In this document: positions 32,929-44,005 of the stretch, one piece after another
Numbering within the stretch: position 1 is the stretch's first letter
Layout: the number at the start of each line of letters is the position of its first letter
Assembly (NCBI RefSeq): GCF_021155765.1
Contig: NC_060118.1
Coordinates: 4,030,001 to 4,094,000 of the forward strand
Origin: Diprion similis
Taxonomy: Eukaryota > Arthropoda > Insecta > Hymenoptera > Diprionidae
Direction of reading: 5' to 3'
DNA length: 64,000 bases
Position numbers and translations under genes: made by a program
The notes under the pieces: generated by a model
What the model was told of the DNA's origin: nothing
Database searches by the model: none
The model's input: the letters and a program-made list of their open reading frames with translations, nothing else

Positions 32929-32944
32929 TTTAGTGAAGGCAGTC
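32911..32944 (+). promoter_or_regulatory. TATA box and initiator of minor capsid gene
   Basis: TATAAA 32911-32916 lies inside the last codons of the protease gene; GCAGTC initiator-like site with A at 32941, 30 bp downstream; ATG at 32959. Confidence 0.65.
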
Positions 32945-32958
32945 TAACACTTTCAGCC

Positions 32959-33645
32959 ATGGATGATTCGTTTACGTTAACGATATCGGGAACGTCTTCG
33001 ATTCTCGAAGCGCAATATTTCCCCCCGATCGAACTTGCTTCAGACAAAAATTACACTCTCGGTCTCGTTGAATTGTTAACCTTCAATTCCATTCCCATCG
33101 TTGACGCTGGCCACCGTAAATTGTACATAGGTGATAAGGTAGTCACCATATCTACCGGCAGCTATGAAATTGAGGATATCGAAAAGTATGTTCAAGACGC
33201 TGTGAAGAATACAGACATTGAAATCAGAATCAAACCTAACAATGATACGTTATGCAGCAAAATCAAATGTAACCACATCGTGAATTTTGAGCCTAGTAAT
33301 TCTATTGGTCAGCTTCTTGGATTCACACCGCGTGTATTGACAGCTAACCAAACTCAACAATCGGATATGCCTGTAGCTTTTCTCAAAGTCAACGCTTTGC
33401 GAGTCGAATGTAGCATTACAACGGGTGACCACGTCAATGAGCGCAAAGTTCATACTATTCACGAATTTTTCCCCATCGTTCCACCGGGATATAAGATCGT
33501 CGAAGTGCCGTCGCACGTCATTTATCTTCCGATCACCGTTAAGACCATAGATCACATACAGCTTCGGTTAGTGGATCAAAATGGAGACTTGGTTAATTTT
33601 CGCAGAGAAGTTATAACTGTGAGACTGCACATTGAATCGCAATAA
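32959..33645 (+). CDS. Polinton minor capsid (penton-like) protein
   Basis: Intact 228-residue protein. Predicted single jelly-roll capsid vertex protein, recognised from its start (SFTLTISGTSSILEAQYFPP), the NYTLGLVELLTFNSIP and SNSIGQLLGFTPR blocks and the C-terminal DHIQLRLVDQNG region, all typical of Polinton minor capsid genes. It sits between the protease and the major capsid gene, the conserved neighbourhood. Own TATA/initiator upstream. No breaks. Confidence 0.85.
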   Translation: MDDSFTLTISGTSSILEAQYFPPIELASDKNYTLGLVELLTFNSIPIVDAGHRKLYIGDKVVTISTGSYEIEDIEKYVQDAVKNTDIEIRIKPNNDTLCSKIKCNHIVNFEPSNSIGQLLGFTPRVLTANQTQQSDMPVAFLKVNALRVECSITTGDHVNERKVHTIHEFFPIVPPGYKIVEVPSHVIYLPITVKTIDHIQLRLVDQNGDLVNFRREVITVRLHIESQ

Positions 33646-33648
33646 AAT

Positions 33649-33819
33649 ATGGGTACTGTATATAACAGATTACCCAAAAAGAGTTATATTAGTAAGGCGG
33701 CATGTCCCGATCAAGTCAGTCATCGATCGATTCCCAAACCGTTAACACGTCAAAACGTGGAATTTCTGATAGCTCTGGGTCTAAAAGTGACACCTTTTGG
33801 AAGAGGAATTTCCAAGTAA
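33649..33819 (+). CDS. 56-residue small Polinton protein
   Basis: Begins 4 nt after the minor capsid stop. Basic, ends LTRQNVEFLIALGLKVTPFG. A short gene with this LTRxNxxFLxxLG pattern is common between minor and major capsid genes of Polintons; its role is unknown. Too short to judge decay, but the frame is clean. Confidence 0.55.
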   Translation: MGTVYNRLPKKSYISKAACPDQVSHRSIPKPLTRQNVEFLIALGLKVTPFGRGISK

Positions 33820-33859
33820 TAAAACTACGGTTCTGCTGTTTCGTTGTCTGCTACGTACC

Positions 33860-35077
33860 ATGGAGGAGGAAATCTTGAGCATTGAAACACCCGTCGCCTT
33901 CGATGAGTCGATCGCTCACCAAGAAATACATGCACACAAGCCGTATGCGTCATCAACTTCTAACAGCAGCGACGAGATTCGCATCACTGTTCAGCATCAG
34001 GATTTATGCATATTACCAAGCAAGAGTTCGCTGCATATCTCGGGAAAATTGGTCAAATCAGATGGCAGTCCAGCAGCGGTTACAACCCTGGTCAACAATG
34101 CCATCTGCCATCTGTTCGAAGACGTACGGTACGAGCTTAACGCTGTAGAGATTGACAAATGCAAAAACGTTGATCTAACCAGTCTGCTGAAGGGTTTCGC
34201 TTTGCTCAACCCTGGTTAGAGTTGGCTTATGGAAAACGCTGGATGGCTCGATGTTCGAGAAACGAAAAAATTAACTGACGTCGATGGTAACTTCGATGTG
34301 GTTATTCCCTTGAGCGTGATATTGGGCTTTGCCGAAGACTATCGCAAGATCATCGTCAACGCGAAGCATGAGCTGATTCTCACAAGATCAAAGAGCGATT
34401 CAAATGCCATTGTTCAAAATCAAGACGAAGACTTTCGAGTCGTGATCGATCAAGTGGAATGGTTAGTACCGTACGTGAAGCTTTCGGATCAACGAAAAAT
34501 TGCTCTATTGAATTTCACCGAGAAAGATACACCTGTCTCCATGAGCTTCCGCAGTTGGGAGATGTACGAATATCCTCTGCTACCGGCAACCACGAAACAC
34601 GTGTGAACTGTAAAAACATCCACTCGTTTGGAGAAACCGCGATTCATTATTCTCGGTTTTCAAACGAATCGAAAAAACAAAGCCGACAAAAATGCCAGCC
34701 ATCTTGATCACTGTAACATCACCGACGTCAAGCTCTTCTTGAACTCCAAGTATTATCCGTATGGTAACCTGAACCTGGACATGAGTCATAATCGCTTCGC
34801 ACTGCTGTACGAGATGTATGCCAACTTCCAGGCTACGTACTACGGCAAGGAACCCGATCCTTTGTTGACAAAGAGCGAATTTCTACAGTATGAACCTCTG
34901 ATATTTATCGACTGTTCGAAACAAAACGAGGCTCTGTAATCTGGACCGGTTGACATTCGTATAGAATTTGAGGCTAAAAATAACTTTCCCGCCGGTATAT
35001 CTACCTATTGCTTAATTTTACACGATCTTATAATCGAGTATAATCCGCTGAGTGGTGGGGTGAGAAAATTGGTATAA
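33860..35077 (+). pseudogene. Polinton major capsid protein, three in-frame stops
   Basis: Double jelly-roll major capsid protein, 406 codons in one unbroken phase with only three nonsense codons: TAG 34217-34219, TGA 34604-34606 and TAA 34937-34939. Recognisable blocks are NNAICHLFEDVRYELNAVEI near the N-terminus, VIPLSVILGFAEDYRKIIVN in the middle, VKLFLNSKYYPYGNLNLD, and PAGISTYCLILHDLIIEYNP at the end. The absence of frameshifts means inactivation is by point changes only. The final TAA (35075-35077) lies inside the TATA box of the next gene. Confidence 0.87.
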
Positions 35078-35109
35078 AGACCTTGAAGGTTGCGATTTTC
35101 GATTCAGTC
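35073..35109 (+). promoter_or_regulatory. TATA box and initiator overlapping capsid gene stop
   Basis: TATAAA 35073-35078 and TCAGTC 35104-35109 with A at 35106, 33 bp apart; next ATG at 35119. Confidence 0.7.
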
Positions 35110-35118
35110 TTATTCACG

Positions 35119-35568
35119 ATGGAGTTCATAGTTGACGTGCAAGGATTCAACAGATTAGGCCCTGGTTTTACACCAAAAGAGTTGGCAGTTACATCAGTCA
35201 ACGAAGAAACTAATCCGTCAATTTTTCTCTTCCAACCGCCGTACGATTGAAATTCTTTACTCGCTCCGTTTAAGAGCGAAAATTTGTGGCTGTCACGGAA
35301 TTATCACGTGTTATCCTGGGAAGGCGGTGATGTACCTCTTGAGAAGCTTAATTTCACCGTCGAATGCATGTCGCTGCGTGACGCGTCAACGGTTTACGTA
35401 ATAGGATTGGAGAAGAAGATTTGGCTGCAGAAAGTTCTGGGCGAAAACGTTGAAGTTGTCGATCGGATGGATTTGGGTTGTCCGTCGTTGCAAAAATTGA
35501 ACAAAATGTCAGATACTAAATCGAACTGTACACATCACTCTATATCACATCCAAATTGTGCTGCTTAA
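35119..35568 (+). pseudogene. Conserved Polinton protein (VDVQGF family), one stop
   Basis: 150 codons starting MEFIVDVQGFNRLGPGF, with KELAVTSV, SENLWLSRNYHVLSWEGGD, ASTVYVIGLEKKIWLQ and a C-terminal Cys/His patch (CTHHSISHPNC). A single TGA at 35248-35250 interrupts it. The same blocks reappear at 59650-60040, so this is a conserved gene of the group. I know no proven function; the alternation of acidic VDVQ, a GLEK block and terminal Cys/His residues could fit a nuclease-like fold, which is speculative. Last gene before the right terminal repeat. Confidence 0.6.
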
Positions 35569-35796
35569 AACGTATTGTTACTGCGAAATTTTCTGTTAAA
35601 ATACAAAAGCCTGTTGGTATCTACTCGAACAGTTCTTTATTCTTACTGTCCGGAGCTTGATGGTCAGGATACCGTTGAATAAGAGCAAACATGTAAAACT
35701 GTACTCTTTATTATCAATAAAAAAAGTTTTTTACCAATATCAACCGTTGATTTAAAACCTCTTCCCTGCTAGTTAAGAGTTAGCGTTAACCAATTT
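35569..35796. other. Spacer before right Polinton repeat
   Basis: AT-rich, with AATAAA-like sites (about 35718) that could end the preceding transcript. No gene. Confidence 0.5.
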
Positions 35797-36642
35797 CAGC
35801 ACCTTCCAGAATTCAACGACGCGCCGAAAACCGATGGACGCAGGCCTCCCGACGTCAAGTCACAACTCGTCGGACGATTCCGGGAATTGTTTGTCTGCCT
35901 AACATTCCGAGAATCGGTTCAGGGTCGTAGGTTATCTTTCTCACGGCTCCGGAACCTTCCAGAATTCAACGTTGCACCGAAAACCGATGGACGCAGGCCT
36001 CTCGACGTCAAGTCGAAACTCATTGACCGATTCCGAGAACTGTTTGTCGGCCTAAAATTCCGAGAATTGGTTCAGGGTCGTCACGTTCAACGTCGCACCG
36101 AAATCCTTTGACCTCGGGCCGCTCGACGTCAAGTCGAAACCTGTCGGAGTCATTGCATAAGCCTCCCAACGTTGCACTTCCGCCTCGAAACCTCTCGATC
36201 GTCGGAGGAAGAATCTTCCAGAAGCTGACTAATGGAACCTTCCAGAAGCTCAACGTGCGAAGGTTCGGCGTTGAACGGTTGAGGGTCGCGGTTGCGCTCG
36301 GTAATGCAGTCGCTCGATCACGCTCGATAAGCATGGTAAGGGTAAAACCCCTATTATAACTGACAGCACTTCTTACCGACCGGCATGATATCTTACCGAC
36401 CGGCACGTCAATCTAGGGGATTTCTTACCGACCGGCATGCCGATCTAGGGGATTTCTTACCGTCAAGGATCAAAACGATGGTAACCCCTTACCGACAAGA
36501 CTCGAAGTGATGGTAACGCTGACGGCTCGCCGGAGTGGGGATAACCTTGATGGGTTTGCGTCCGGGCTGGGCGGCGGTGGGGGGAGGGTGCTTTGCCGGT
36601 AAAGTAGGGTTCGTGGCGCAGAACCCGCCTTTTATTGCTACT
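35797..36642 (-). repeat. Right terminal inverted repeat of the Polinton
   Basis: Reverse complement of the left repeat, about 846 bp, with the same internal tandem units (35805-36010) and CTTACCGACCGGCAC motifs (36370-36440). Small length differences between the arms come from the tandem units. Confidence 0.92.
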
Positions 36643-36648
36643 CACTTC

Positions 36649-36993
36649 CCGTGTTAATACAACGGTGATTAATTTATTTTTCGAAATTTCACGAAATACA
36701 CCGCACAGATCCGTCCTTTGCCTTCAGTTTGAGCCCAAAACCAAAGAAATCGTACATCAGACCAGCGAGAAAACTTGCGTGAGCGGAAGCACAAAACGGC
36801 GATATTTAGCCGCGAAATGTGGTCGCTCGCTAGCGCCACCTTAGGCCGAAGCCGCCCGTAGTACGAACTAACGGGGCAGCAGTAGCGTTCTAAAGTCAAC
36901 GCGTGATTTTACGCGCGGCCAGTGTCAGCTTTCTTTCATTGCACACAGATATTGTCACAAAGTTTAGTTTAGGTTTTTATTCATTCATTCAGC
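36649..36993. promoter_or_regulatory. Probable promoter region of the Mutator-like gene
   Basis: 345 bp between the Polinton end and the exon 1 ATG, GC-richer than the flanks (GCCGCGAAATGTGGTCGCTC near 36810). No clear TATA box; a TCAGCATG context surrounds the ATG. Inference only. Confidence 0.3.
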
Positions 36994-37358
36994 ATGGGTA
37001 AAACTAGGCCAGTACTTAAAAAGGTGAAGAAAAAGGGCAAAGGTAGTAAGAATTTGGCTGTTTATCGACAGGAGAGATCGAGGTAACTAAAATTGCATGC
37101 GGTTTACATGAATCAATTGTTTGGAACGCAGGTCTAGTTACTAACATGCATGCCTTCAAATATTCACACATACTTCCTCCAATATTTATCTCCATATATC
37201 ATGATTCCTCGTCTGTTTTTCAATCTATTCATACAGTAATCCCGTGTAATCGGTCGTCTAAATACTACTCTCGATGTATGTAAATACCGTGGACTCTTTC
37301 CTCATAATGTCGCATCACCGTGTTTTTTTCATAATAATAATTGAGAATCTGTTTGTCA

Positions 37359-38212
37359 CTTAGAGCATATAGTAGATGTAGGGAGCCTGTCCTATCCTGG
37401 CCCATAAGTGGCGATGTTACCAAGAATAGATATAGTAGCATGAGAACCTATCTCTCTCTTACAAAATGTGATTGGTCAGTTCAAATCAGCCACGTGACTA
37501 CGTCAGAGCTGTACCAAGCAGTACGGTAAGGGTGTAGTGCCCGATGTACCCATGTAGTGAGGCCTTAGAGCTAAGAATGAAGCAGGAAGCAGTCCAAAGC
37601 GTGCACTATTAATGAAACATTAACAATCGCGTTAGTAACCAAATTTCAGAATGGTTCTGAAATGCATAGTTTGTAAAATTCTCAATTATCAATGATATTA
37701 AGTTTTGTATGAACACAAGTACTGGAAATATATTTATTCTGAGTGCTTAGTGTCAAGTTAAAGTAAAGTGAGGTACTAAGTCAAGTGTACAGTTTGATAA
37801 GCTATTGTCAAAGTGTCATTATATGAATAAAACTATTATTCTTTTGTCACAGTTAATGCATTAGGACATCAATGATTTCTTTAAACCCAAAAATTCAATC
37901 CAAGTCCTAAATTCGGAAAGCAAGTTTTCTTTCGAAAGAAAATTATCCTTTTTTGTTACAATTGTGATCAATTCTCCAGTGTAAATATATTATGTATATT
38001 ACATTGAAATGTACATAACATATTATATAAGATATACAATAATAATAAATTTCATAAAAAAATTTAGTTAGGTGCCTATCATTGACGCGGGTACTAAATT
38101 TACTACGCTACGCTCCTGGTTTACAAAAAGACAGGTTCTCAAGCTACTCATTCCCTCTCTGTCGTCACACTTTGCGGCCAGAAGGCTCCCTCCATCTACT
38201 ATATGCTCTAAG
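37359..38212. mobile_element. hAT-type MITE, family A, complete (8-bp TSD GTTTGTCA)
   Basis: Ends CTTAGAGCATATAGTAGATG and its complement; GTTTGTCA lies directly outside both ends (37351-37358, 38213-38220). 854 bp without coding capacity, in the intron of the Mutator-like gene. Confidence 0.9.
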
Positions 38213-38220
38213 GTTTGTCA

Positions 38221-38990
38221 TGATCAACACGCGATGCACTAACGATTTTTGAACGTCATCTTTTTTCAAATCATTGTATCACAAAATTGCTACAAGCTGT
38301 GGCGATAAGCTGTAAATTCAACTTTTCGAAAACTCGTTTCCCAGAAGCGTTCATCACCACGCTCAATCAAGATTTTTAATATTTTCAAATGCGAAATGAA
38401 AAAGTCATTCTTCTAGTTATCAGAAAAATGATCACGATCGAATGACGTTTAAATACGTGCCAACCATTCAGCTCTATTTATCCTGATGATTTTTCTCAAA
38501 CAGTTTTAATTTGTTGACAAATGGTGAGGCAATCGATCGATGATCCCGCGATTACCCAAAAACTATTTCATCACAGATTTATCGCTTTTTGGACTTTGGT
38601 TCAAGTTTTCATGTTTCATTAGTTTTTCGGAAATTCTGAAAAATAAGAATGAGAAAATCAATAATTCCATTTCTAGATTATCAAACTCAGTATTTGTGAG
38701 TTTGCGTTAAGATCAATACTTCTGAGTAGTTAATGTTTTTGAAAAATATAATGATCGGTGTGGTGTTTCCTTGACTGGTACCATATACATGATGAAAAAA
38801 CAAAAAAATATGCGCAGAGTCAGGTTATGTTATCGTTTGAGTTGACTTTGAATGACTGACATTATTACTGAATTTTTCTGAAATTTGATTGACTAATAAT
38901 TAGAAGAAAAGTAATTGTGAGATACGATAGTTCTCGACGCCCAGAATCGTGATGGTAATACATCCGCGTTTCGTACTTTCACTTGGTGAC
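38221..38990. other. Remaining intron sequence, no gene
   Basis: AT-rich intronic sequence between the MITE and exon 2. A polypyrimidine-poor acceptor precedes 39039. Nothing else recognised. Confidence 0.4.
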
Positions 38991-41829
38991 TCTTTTAATT
39001 TACGCGTAAATCGTATATCCATAATGTGCTTTGTACAGAATTGTTGCGAGCCAAAGAATCGACGGAGAATTGATTGCAGAGATGATGCCTTCAGAAGACA
39101 CGATAACAAATAATGTTTTCGAGTTTAAGGAGGTCAGATCTCCTACAGAATTTACTGTAATCGATTTGTTCTGCTCGGAGCCAATGCCCGACTCTCCGAT
39201 TACGATTACGTCCAATGAGGATACGACAGTAGTAGGTACCAGCAGCAAATCCGTAAGTATTTCGCCCAAAACCGAACGCAATGCGCTAGAAGACCATTGT
39301 TTACAAATAGAAAGGGTTAGCGTAAACGATAAGGATTCAATAGTCGAACCAAACCCTCCATTCGAGTTGACTGACAGAAGAATAGTTGATATAAATCACT
39401 TCCTGAGCAGCATAAAAAAATAGCTTTCCATTCACCTTATGATTGTACGTTTGCTAACATGAAACCTATATCCGAATGCCGGACAGGATTCATTACCACC
39501 ATCACATTCAAATGTAAATTTGGTTGCAAGGTCGAATCAATAGTTTCAGAAGATTGTCAGTCAGCCTCTTCCTCCCTGAATTCAGCTCTCGTATCTGGAA
39601 TTGTGTCCACGGGTGGTGGTTTTTCATAACTTACCGAAATTAGTGCCTCTATAAATATGCCCTGTATGGCTAAAAATACTTGGAATAAGTATCATCAAAT
39701 CGTTAGTGACGCCTATCGTGATATTACTTTAGAGGAAATGACCAAGGCAGGTAAAGAAGAAGCGCGTTTGGCTCGTGAGGCAGGTGTCTGTCGTCGACGA
39801 ACACGGGTGCCCTTGCGTGTCGGTGGTTGCGAATGGGTCTTGGGCCAAACGATCGTATCGAACTAAATATGATTCACTTGCGGGTGCAGCGGCAATAGTG
39901 CGGTATAGGACCAAAAAAGTTTAGTTTGTTGGGGTTAGAAACAAGTATTGTTCGATGTGCAGTAGGCACACAAATGAGTCTAAATCAGTGCCCGAAAATA
40001 AGTGTGCTAAAAATTGTGTGGGTTCTAGTCTTCAATGAAGTCAGATATAATTGTAGAGGGGTTCAAATGTAGCTTAGAAATGCACGGGCTAAAATACAAT
40101 AAATTGATAGCCGATGGGGATAGCAGCACTGATCTCTACTATACACGATAGCAGTGTCCACCGGAAGCTCGTTGATGCGTTGCCGTATGGACCGGAAGGA
40201 CTAGTCCAAAAAATTGAATGCCGCAACCATGTTCTCCGAAACTATGGAACTCGATTGCGAGATCTGTGTCTAAACCGTAAAGTTGGTACGGTGATTCTGA
40301 GAAACTCTTTGCGCAAAAACTTGAAACGCCTACGCTATGCCGTAACTTCTGCTATCCGTCACCGAAAAGCACAAGTAGATCAGCCACGATACGTACGGGT
40401 CGAGGAATTGCGTGAAGACGTAAAGAACGGTCCAAATCATGTTTTCGGGAATCATCGGTTGTGTAAAGATCGCGGATACTTTTGCAACGGTAATCCGAAG
40501 CCGGGTGAAGTGAATCTTGTGCAAGACATGAAAACGACTGGTATCTTCCAAGAGATTCTGTCGGCAATGAATCGACTCACTGAGCATGTATCCAACCTCA
40601 TATGGGACGTAGACAACAATGTAGCCGAGTTGTACAACGCCTACGTTGCCAAGGCTATAGGGGGCAAGCGTGTCAACTTAAGCCTTCGCGATTCGTATGA
40701 AGCTAGGTGCAAATCTGCCGTAGTGAGAATGAACGCCGGTGGACAATTTCATGCGTTAGTGCAAGAAAAATTAGGAATGGGTGAGCCGGGAAAATTCACT
40801 GCTAAATACTGTTCGGGAAAATCGCGATCTCTTCAGTCTCGAAAGCCGGCTTTCAAATCAAAATTAAAATCTTTTGTCGCCCAGTCCGCTGACACCGACT
40901 ATGGCCCGGACGCTGCATGTCCATCGGAACCAGACACGTCCGCGGAGAAGTTGGCTTCGGCTCAAAAAGGTTTCGTGCAGGCCTGGTACTTGCAGGACCC
41001 ATCGCTAATCGAGAGGCAAACTTGAGGTCAAAGTACGTCAAACGAATGGTACGACGAACGTAGAAAGCGATTGACTGCTTCGATTTTCGGTGAAATCTGC
41101 AAACGGCGGCCACAAGCATCGTGTGCCAAATTAGTCGAAAGAATTCACTATACCGATTTCCATGGTAACTCGAGTACACGGTGGGGCATAGAAAAAGAGC
41201 TCTTTGCGATCAGTGACTTCGCATCCGAATATGGAGTTTCGGTGGAAATCAGCGGTCTAGTGGTAGACAAGGAGTTACCATTCCTCGCGGCATCACCTGA
41301 TGGACTTGTAGGCGAAGACGCGATTTGCGAAGCAAAATGCTCCGTATCTGCCAAAGACTTAACTCCAATGAAGGGCATACAGTCAAAAAAAATTAAGTTC
41401 TGTGTATTGAAAAAGGTAGAGCTAAATTGATAACTTCACACAATTATTTTTATCAAGTTCAAGGTCTTCTCCACATTACTGAGAGGAAGTGGTGCTATTT
41501 TATCGTTTGGACGCCAAAGGACTGATCTTCGACAAAATACTTCGTGACGACAATTTTTGAAATACTAAAATGGAAAACAAATTAGCCAACTTTTTTCACT
41601 TCTGTCTTTTACCAGAAATAGTAGATTCGAGACCTGCTCGACAACTCCCAATTCGCGACCCTCCTCACATACTTGAAGCTCAGAAAATCGCGTTGGTAAA
41701 ATTAAAAAATTTTTGAGCAAATCGGCTTGTAAGAAAAAGAAAGATGAGTAACGATTCCCTGCGCGTAAAAAAAGAACATCGACGAATGACAAATAACAAA
41801 ACGGACAGACGATACGGGCTTATGTAATT

Positions 41830-42365
41830 ATATTGTATATCGAAAATTTTATTTAGTATAACTATTGTGCAATAATCTTCTGTAAATTTGTTCTATGTTT
41901 CATTTGATTCATACTTGCATGAACTGCCATATTATTGTTTGCGAAATGTTTATTTGTTAGTTCCAGCTCATCCGAAATTTCACGTGGGTCGAAGGTACTT
42001 CCCTCTATTCATTTTTCATAATCCTATACTCGAATACATTCGCTTACTGTCAATGATCAATTATTTTTATTTTCTAACATTAATCGGGATAGCTTATTTT
42101 CCAATTCGCTCTGTTCCTCAAACGATACCTTGTTACCACGAGAAATAGGTACATCCGAATAAATTCGTATAATATATATTCATTTACGTAGTATTAGTCT
42201 GATTATGTTTTGTGCAATATGTTTCTCTGATTCTTCGATCTTCCATCAGTTTCGAACTCACTGCCGCATTTCTATCTTAGTGTTTTTATAATCCATTGTT
42301 TGTCTTTTTAATTACTTATTATTTCATGTATGTGTTTTTACCCGGCATGGTTGGGAGGTTAGGAC
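41830..42365. other. Unassigned, downstream of the Mutator-like gene
   Basis: AT-rich, likely 3' flank of the transposase gene. No gene recognised. Confidence 0.4.
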
Positions 42366-42373
42366 GGGATAGG

Positions 42374-43379
42374 CAAAGAGTATAGGATAGAGTGGAAGGT
42401 CCCATAAGAGCCAATGTATAAAAGCGTACCTCGATTTTCAGCACGCTCTGGTGGCTCTGAGGAAAAGTAAAGTACCCCCACTACGATTTTGGCGCTCCCT
42501 TTAAACCGGGGAATACAGTGAAGAATTCTTAAAACTTCTGATAATAAATTTTTTGCAATGAATTCTTCAGTCAACGCTGTTATTACAGAACGATCTCATA
42601 TTTTTCTCCATATCTGGCAGCCTATAAATATGTTTGCATGGATACAGAACATAACGTAAGCATCGTACATACACATTCCTTCTATGAATGTATGTGAATT
42701 TAGTATAAGACAAAATAATGAAATAAATGGCAACAAATCAAACACATTGTATCGAAATTATATATTTAAATAGGTAATCTTCAATATATAACATCAAAAA
42801 AGTACTTATATTTAAAAAACGTAAACAGTAATGTCAAATCTTAATAAAAATATATATCCGTACATAATACTGTATCATAAAGAATGGTTACATAAAATAT
42901 TATATCAACTCAAACACCTCTAGTATTTTTTATTAGTTTCTACCAAAACAACCATACACGAAAATCATTACATTTATTTTCACAACAAATGAAGAAACGT
43001 GAGCCACAACATTCCCGCGAAAGTGAGGTTATATATTCATATTTACTTACAGTTGCTGTTTATTTGGTAACGAGAAAACCGTCACTTGTTTCCCGTTATT
43101 TATGCTTCGATTTTTTACATATTTGTTATTGTCACATAATTTGATGTCACAAGAAATTGGCATCTTTGGAAAAAGTTCGTTTGTTACTCAACTCTTACCA
43201 TGTATTCTTACCACTGATTCTTACTCAAAGAATATGGCGACCGCGTCATCACACCAACAAACAATACTACATCGCATGTTCACTGACGCTACACATACAC
43301 GTTATACTTTTCCTCAGAGCTGCTAGGGGCGCTGTAATAGGGCGATACGGGTACCTTCCAGTCTATCCTATACTCTTTG
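42374..43379. mobile_element. hAT-type MITE, family B, complete (8-bp TSD GGGATAGG)
   Basis: Ends CAAAGAGTATAGGATAGAGT and its complement (one mismatch in 27). GGGATAGG occurs immediately before 42374 (42366-42373) and after 43379 (43380-43387). 1,006 bp, non-coding. A partial second copy is at 57105-57609. Confidence 0.92.
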
Positions 43380-43389
43380 GGGATAGGGT

Positions 43390-44005
43390 GGGTCTCTTTA
43401 TCATAGCGACCTCCACGTGGTGAGACCTGGGTAATTGATAACAATATTATAATGTAATCAATTAGCCAACGGCTGTTCCGCGTAATTTTCCTTTCCATTT
43501 TTTAAGTCTATTTAAACGGGTCATGCAACCGATCTCTTGAAAATAAGATACATAGTTTTTCATCAGTCATCATTTAAAGATTTGCGTAACTTATTATTAC
43601 TGATATATTCATAACAATACGTATAGGTATAAATACGTGCCAACCTCCGCTTCAATCTCATAAACCACGAAAACTTTGGTTCCGTTGCAGCATTGCCCAT
43701 ACGGCTGGCTTGAGAACGCTAAACTACTCGCTGAGACCCAGTCCCGGTGGAGTGAGGGGTCTCGGCATGCGCGGGGCACGGACGTAAGTCCCGCCCACTC
43801 TTCCCCTCGGCCGGCTGGCTCAAGCAGCGCGGGAAGCCGATTCTCCCGCGCTAGCTCACTACGTTATTCTAATGAGTCAATAGAACGCTTTCATTATTTA
43901 ATATACTTTATCGGTGTAAATCTCGAAAAATAAGAGTACGACGTCGTATAAGGTGAAACGTTGATTCAATGATTTGGAAGTGCTTTACCCCTTGAAGCTG
44001 CCCTC
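43390..44005. other. Unassigned, with a GC-rich patch at 43700-43860
   Basis: A patch with several CpGs and GGTCTCGGCATGCGCGGGGC stands out from AT-rich flanks. No RNA gene or coding region recognised. Confidence 0.35.

Larger units (their letters stand above)
14464..36642. mobile_element. Polinton/Maverick (adintovirus-like) element, complete ends
   Basis: Starts AGTAGCAATA and ends TATTGCTACT, the 5'-AG...CT-3' form expected for Polintons. Flanking hexamers TGCTTC (14458-14463) and CACTTC (36643-36648) match at 4 of 6 bases by two transitions, a plausible decayed 6-bp target duplication. Between them are polymerase B, integrase, packaging ATPase, PLA2-like protein, protease, minor and major capsid genes. 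Without the 9.4-kb Harbinger insert it is about 12.8 kb, slightly short for the class, consistent with the missing polymerase N-terminus and missing chromodomain. Confidence 0.93.
36994..41826 (+). pseudogene. Mutator-like transposase fused to YqaJ-type nuclease
   Basis: Spliced gene. Exon 1 36994-37082 (MGKTRPVLKKVKKKGKGSKN..., donor AG|gtaact); exon 2 from 39039 after tttgtacag|A, phases consistent. Then FELTDRRIVDINHFL, a Cys patch (ECRTGFITTITFKCKFGCKV), MPCMAKNTWNKYHQIVSDAY, VVANGSWAKRSYRTKYDSL and YCSMCS, all blocks of the Mutator-like transposase domain; HDSSVHRKLVDALPYGPEG and IECRNHVLRNYGTRL follow. From about 41040 a lambda-exonuclease/YqaJ domain: RLTASIFGEICKRR, LAASPDGLVG, CEAKC, YQVQGLLHITERKW. 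Breaks: A7 run near 39415, stops at about 39628, 39949 and 41023, frame changes near 40.13 and 41.42 kb. Usual Asp in VVADGSW is Asn. Confidence 0.75.

Noticed and set aside
42374..42900. A solo LTR (TATA-like, AATAAA-like and TG...CA features)
   Set aside because: Exact inverted ends and an 8-bp duplication at 42374/43379 show a DNA-transposon MITE.
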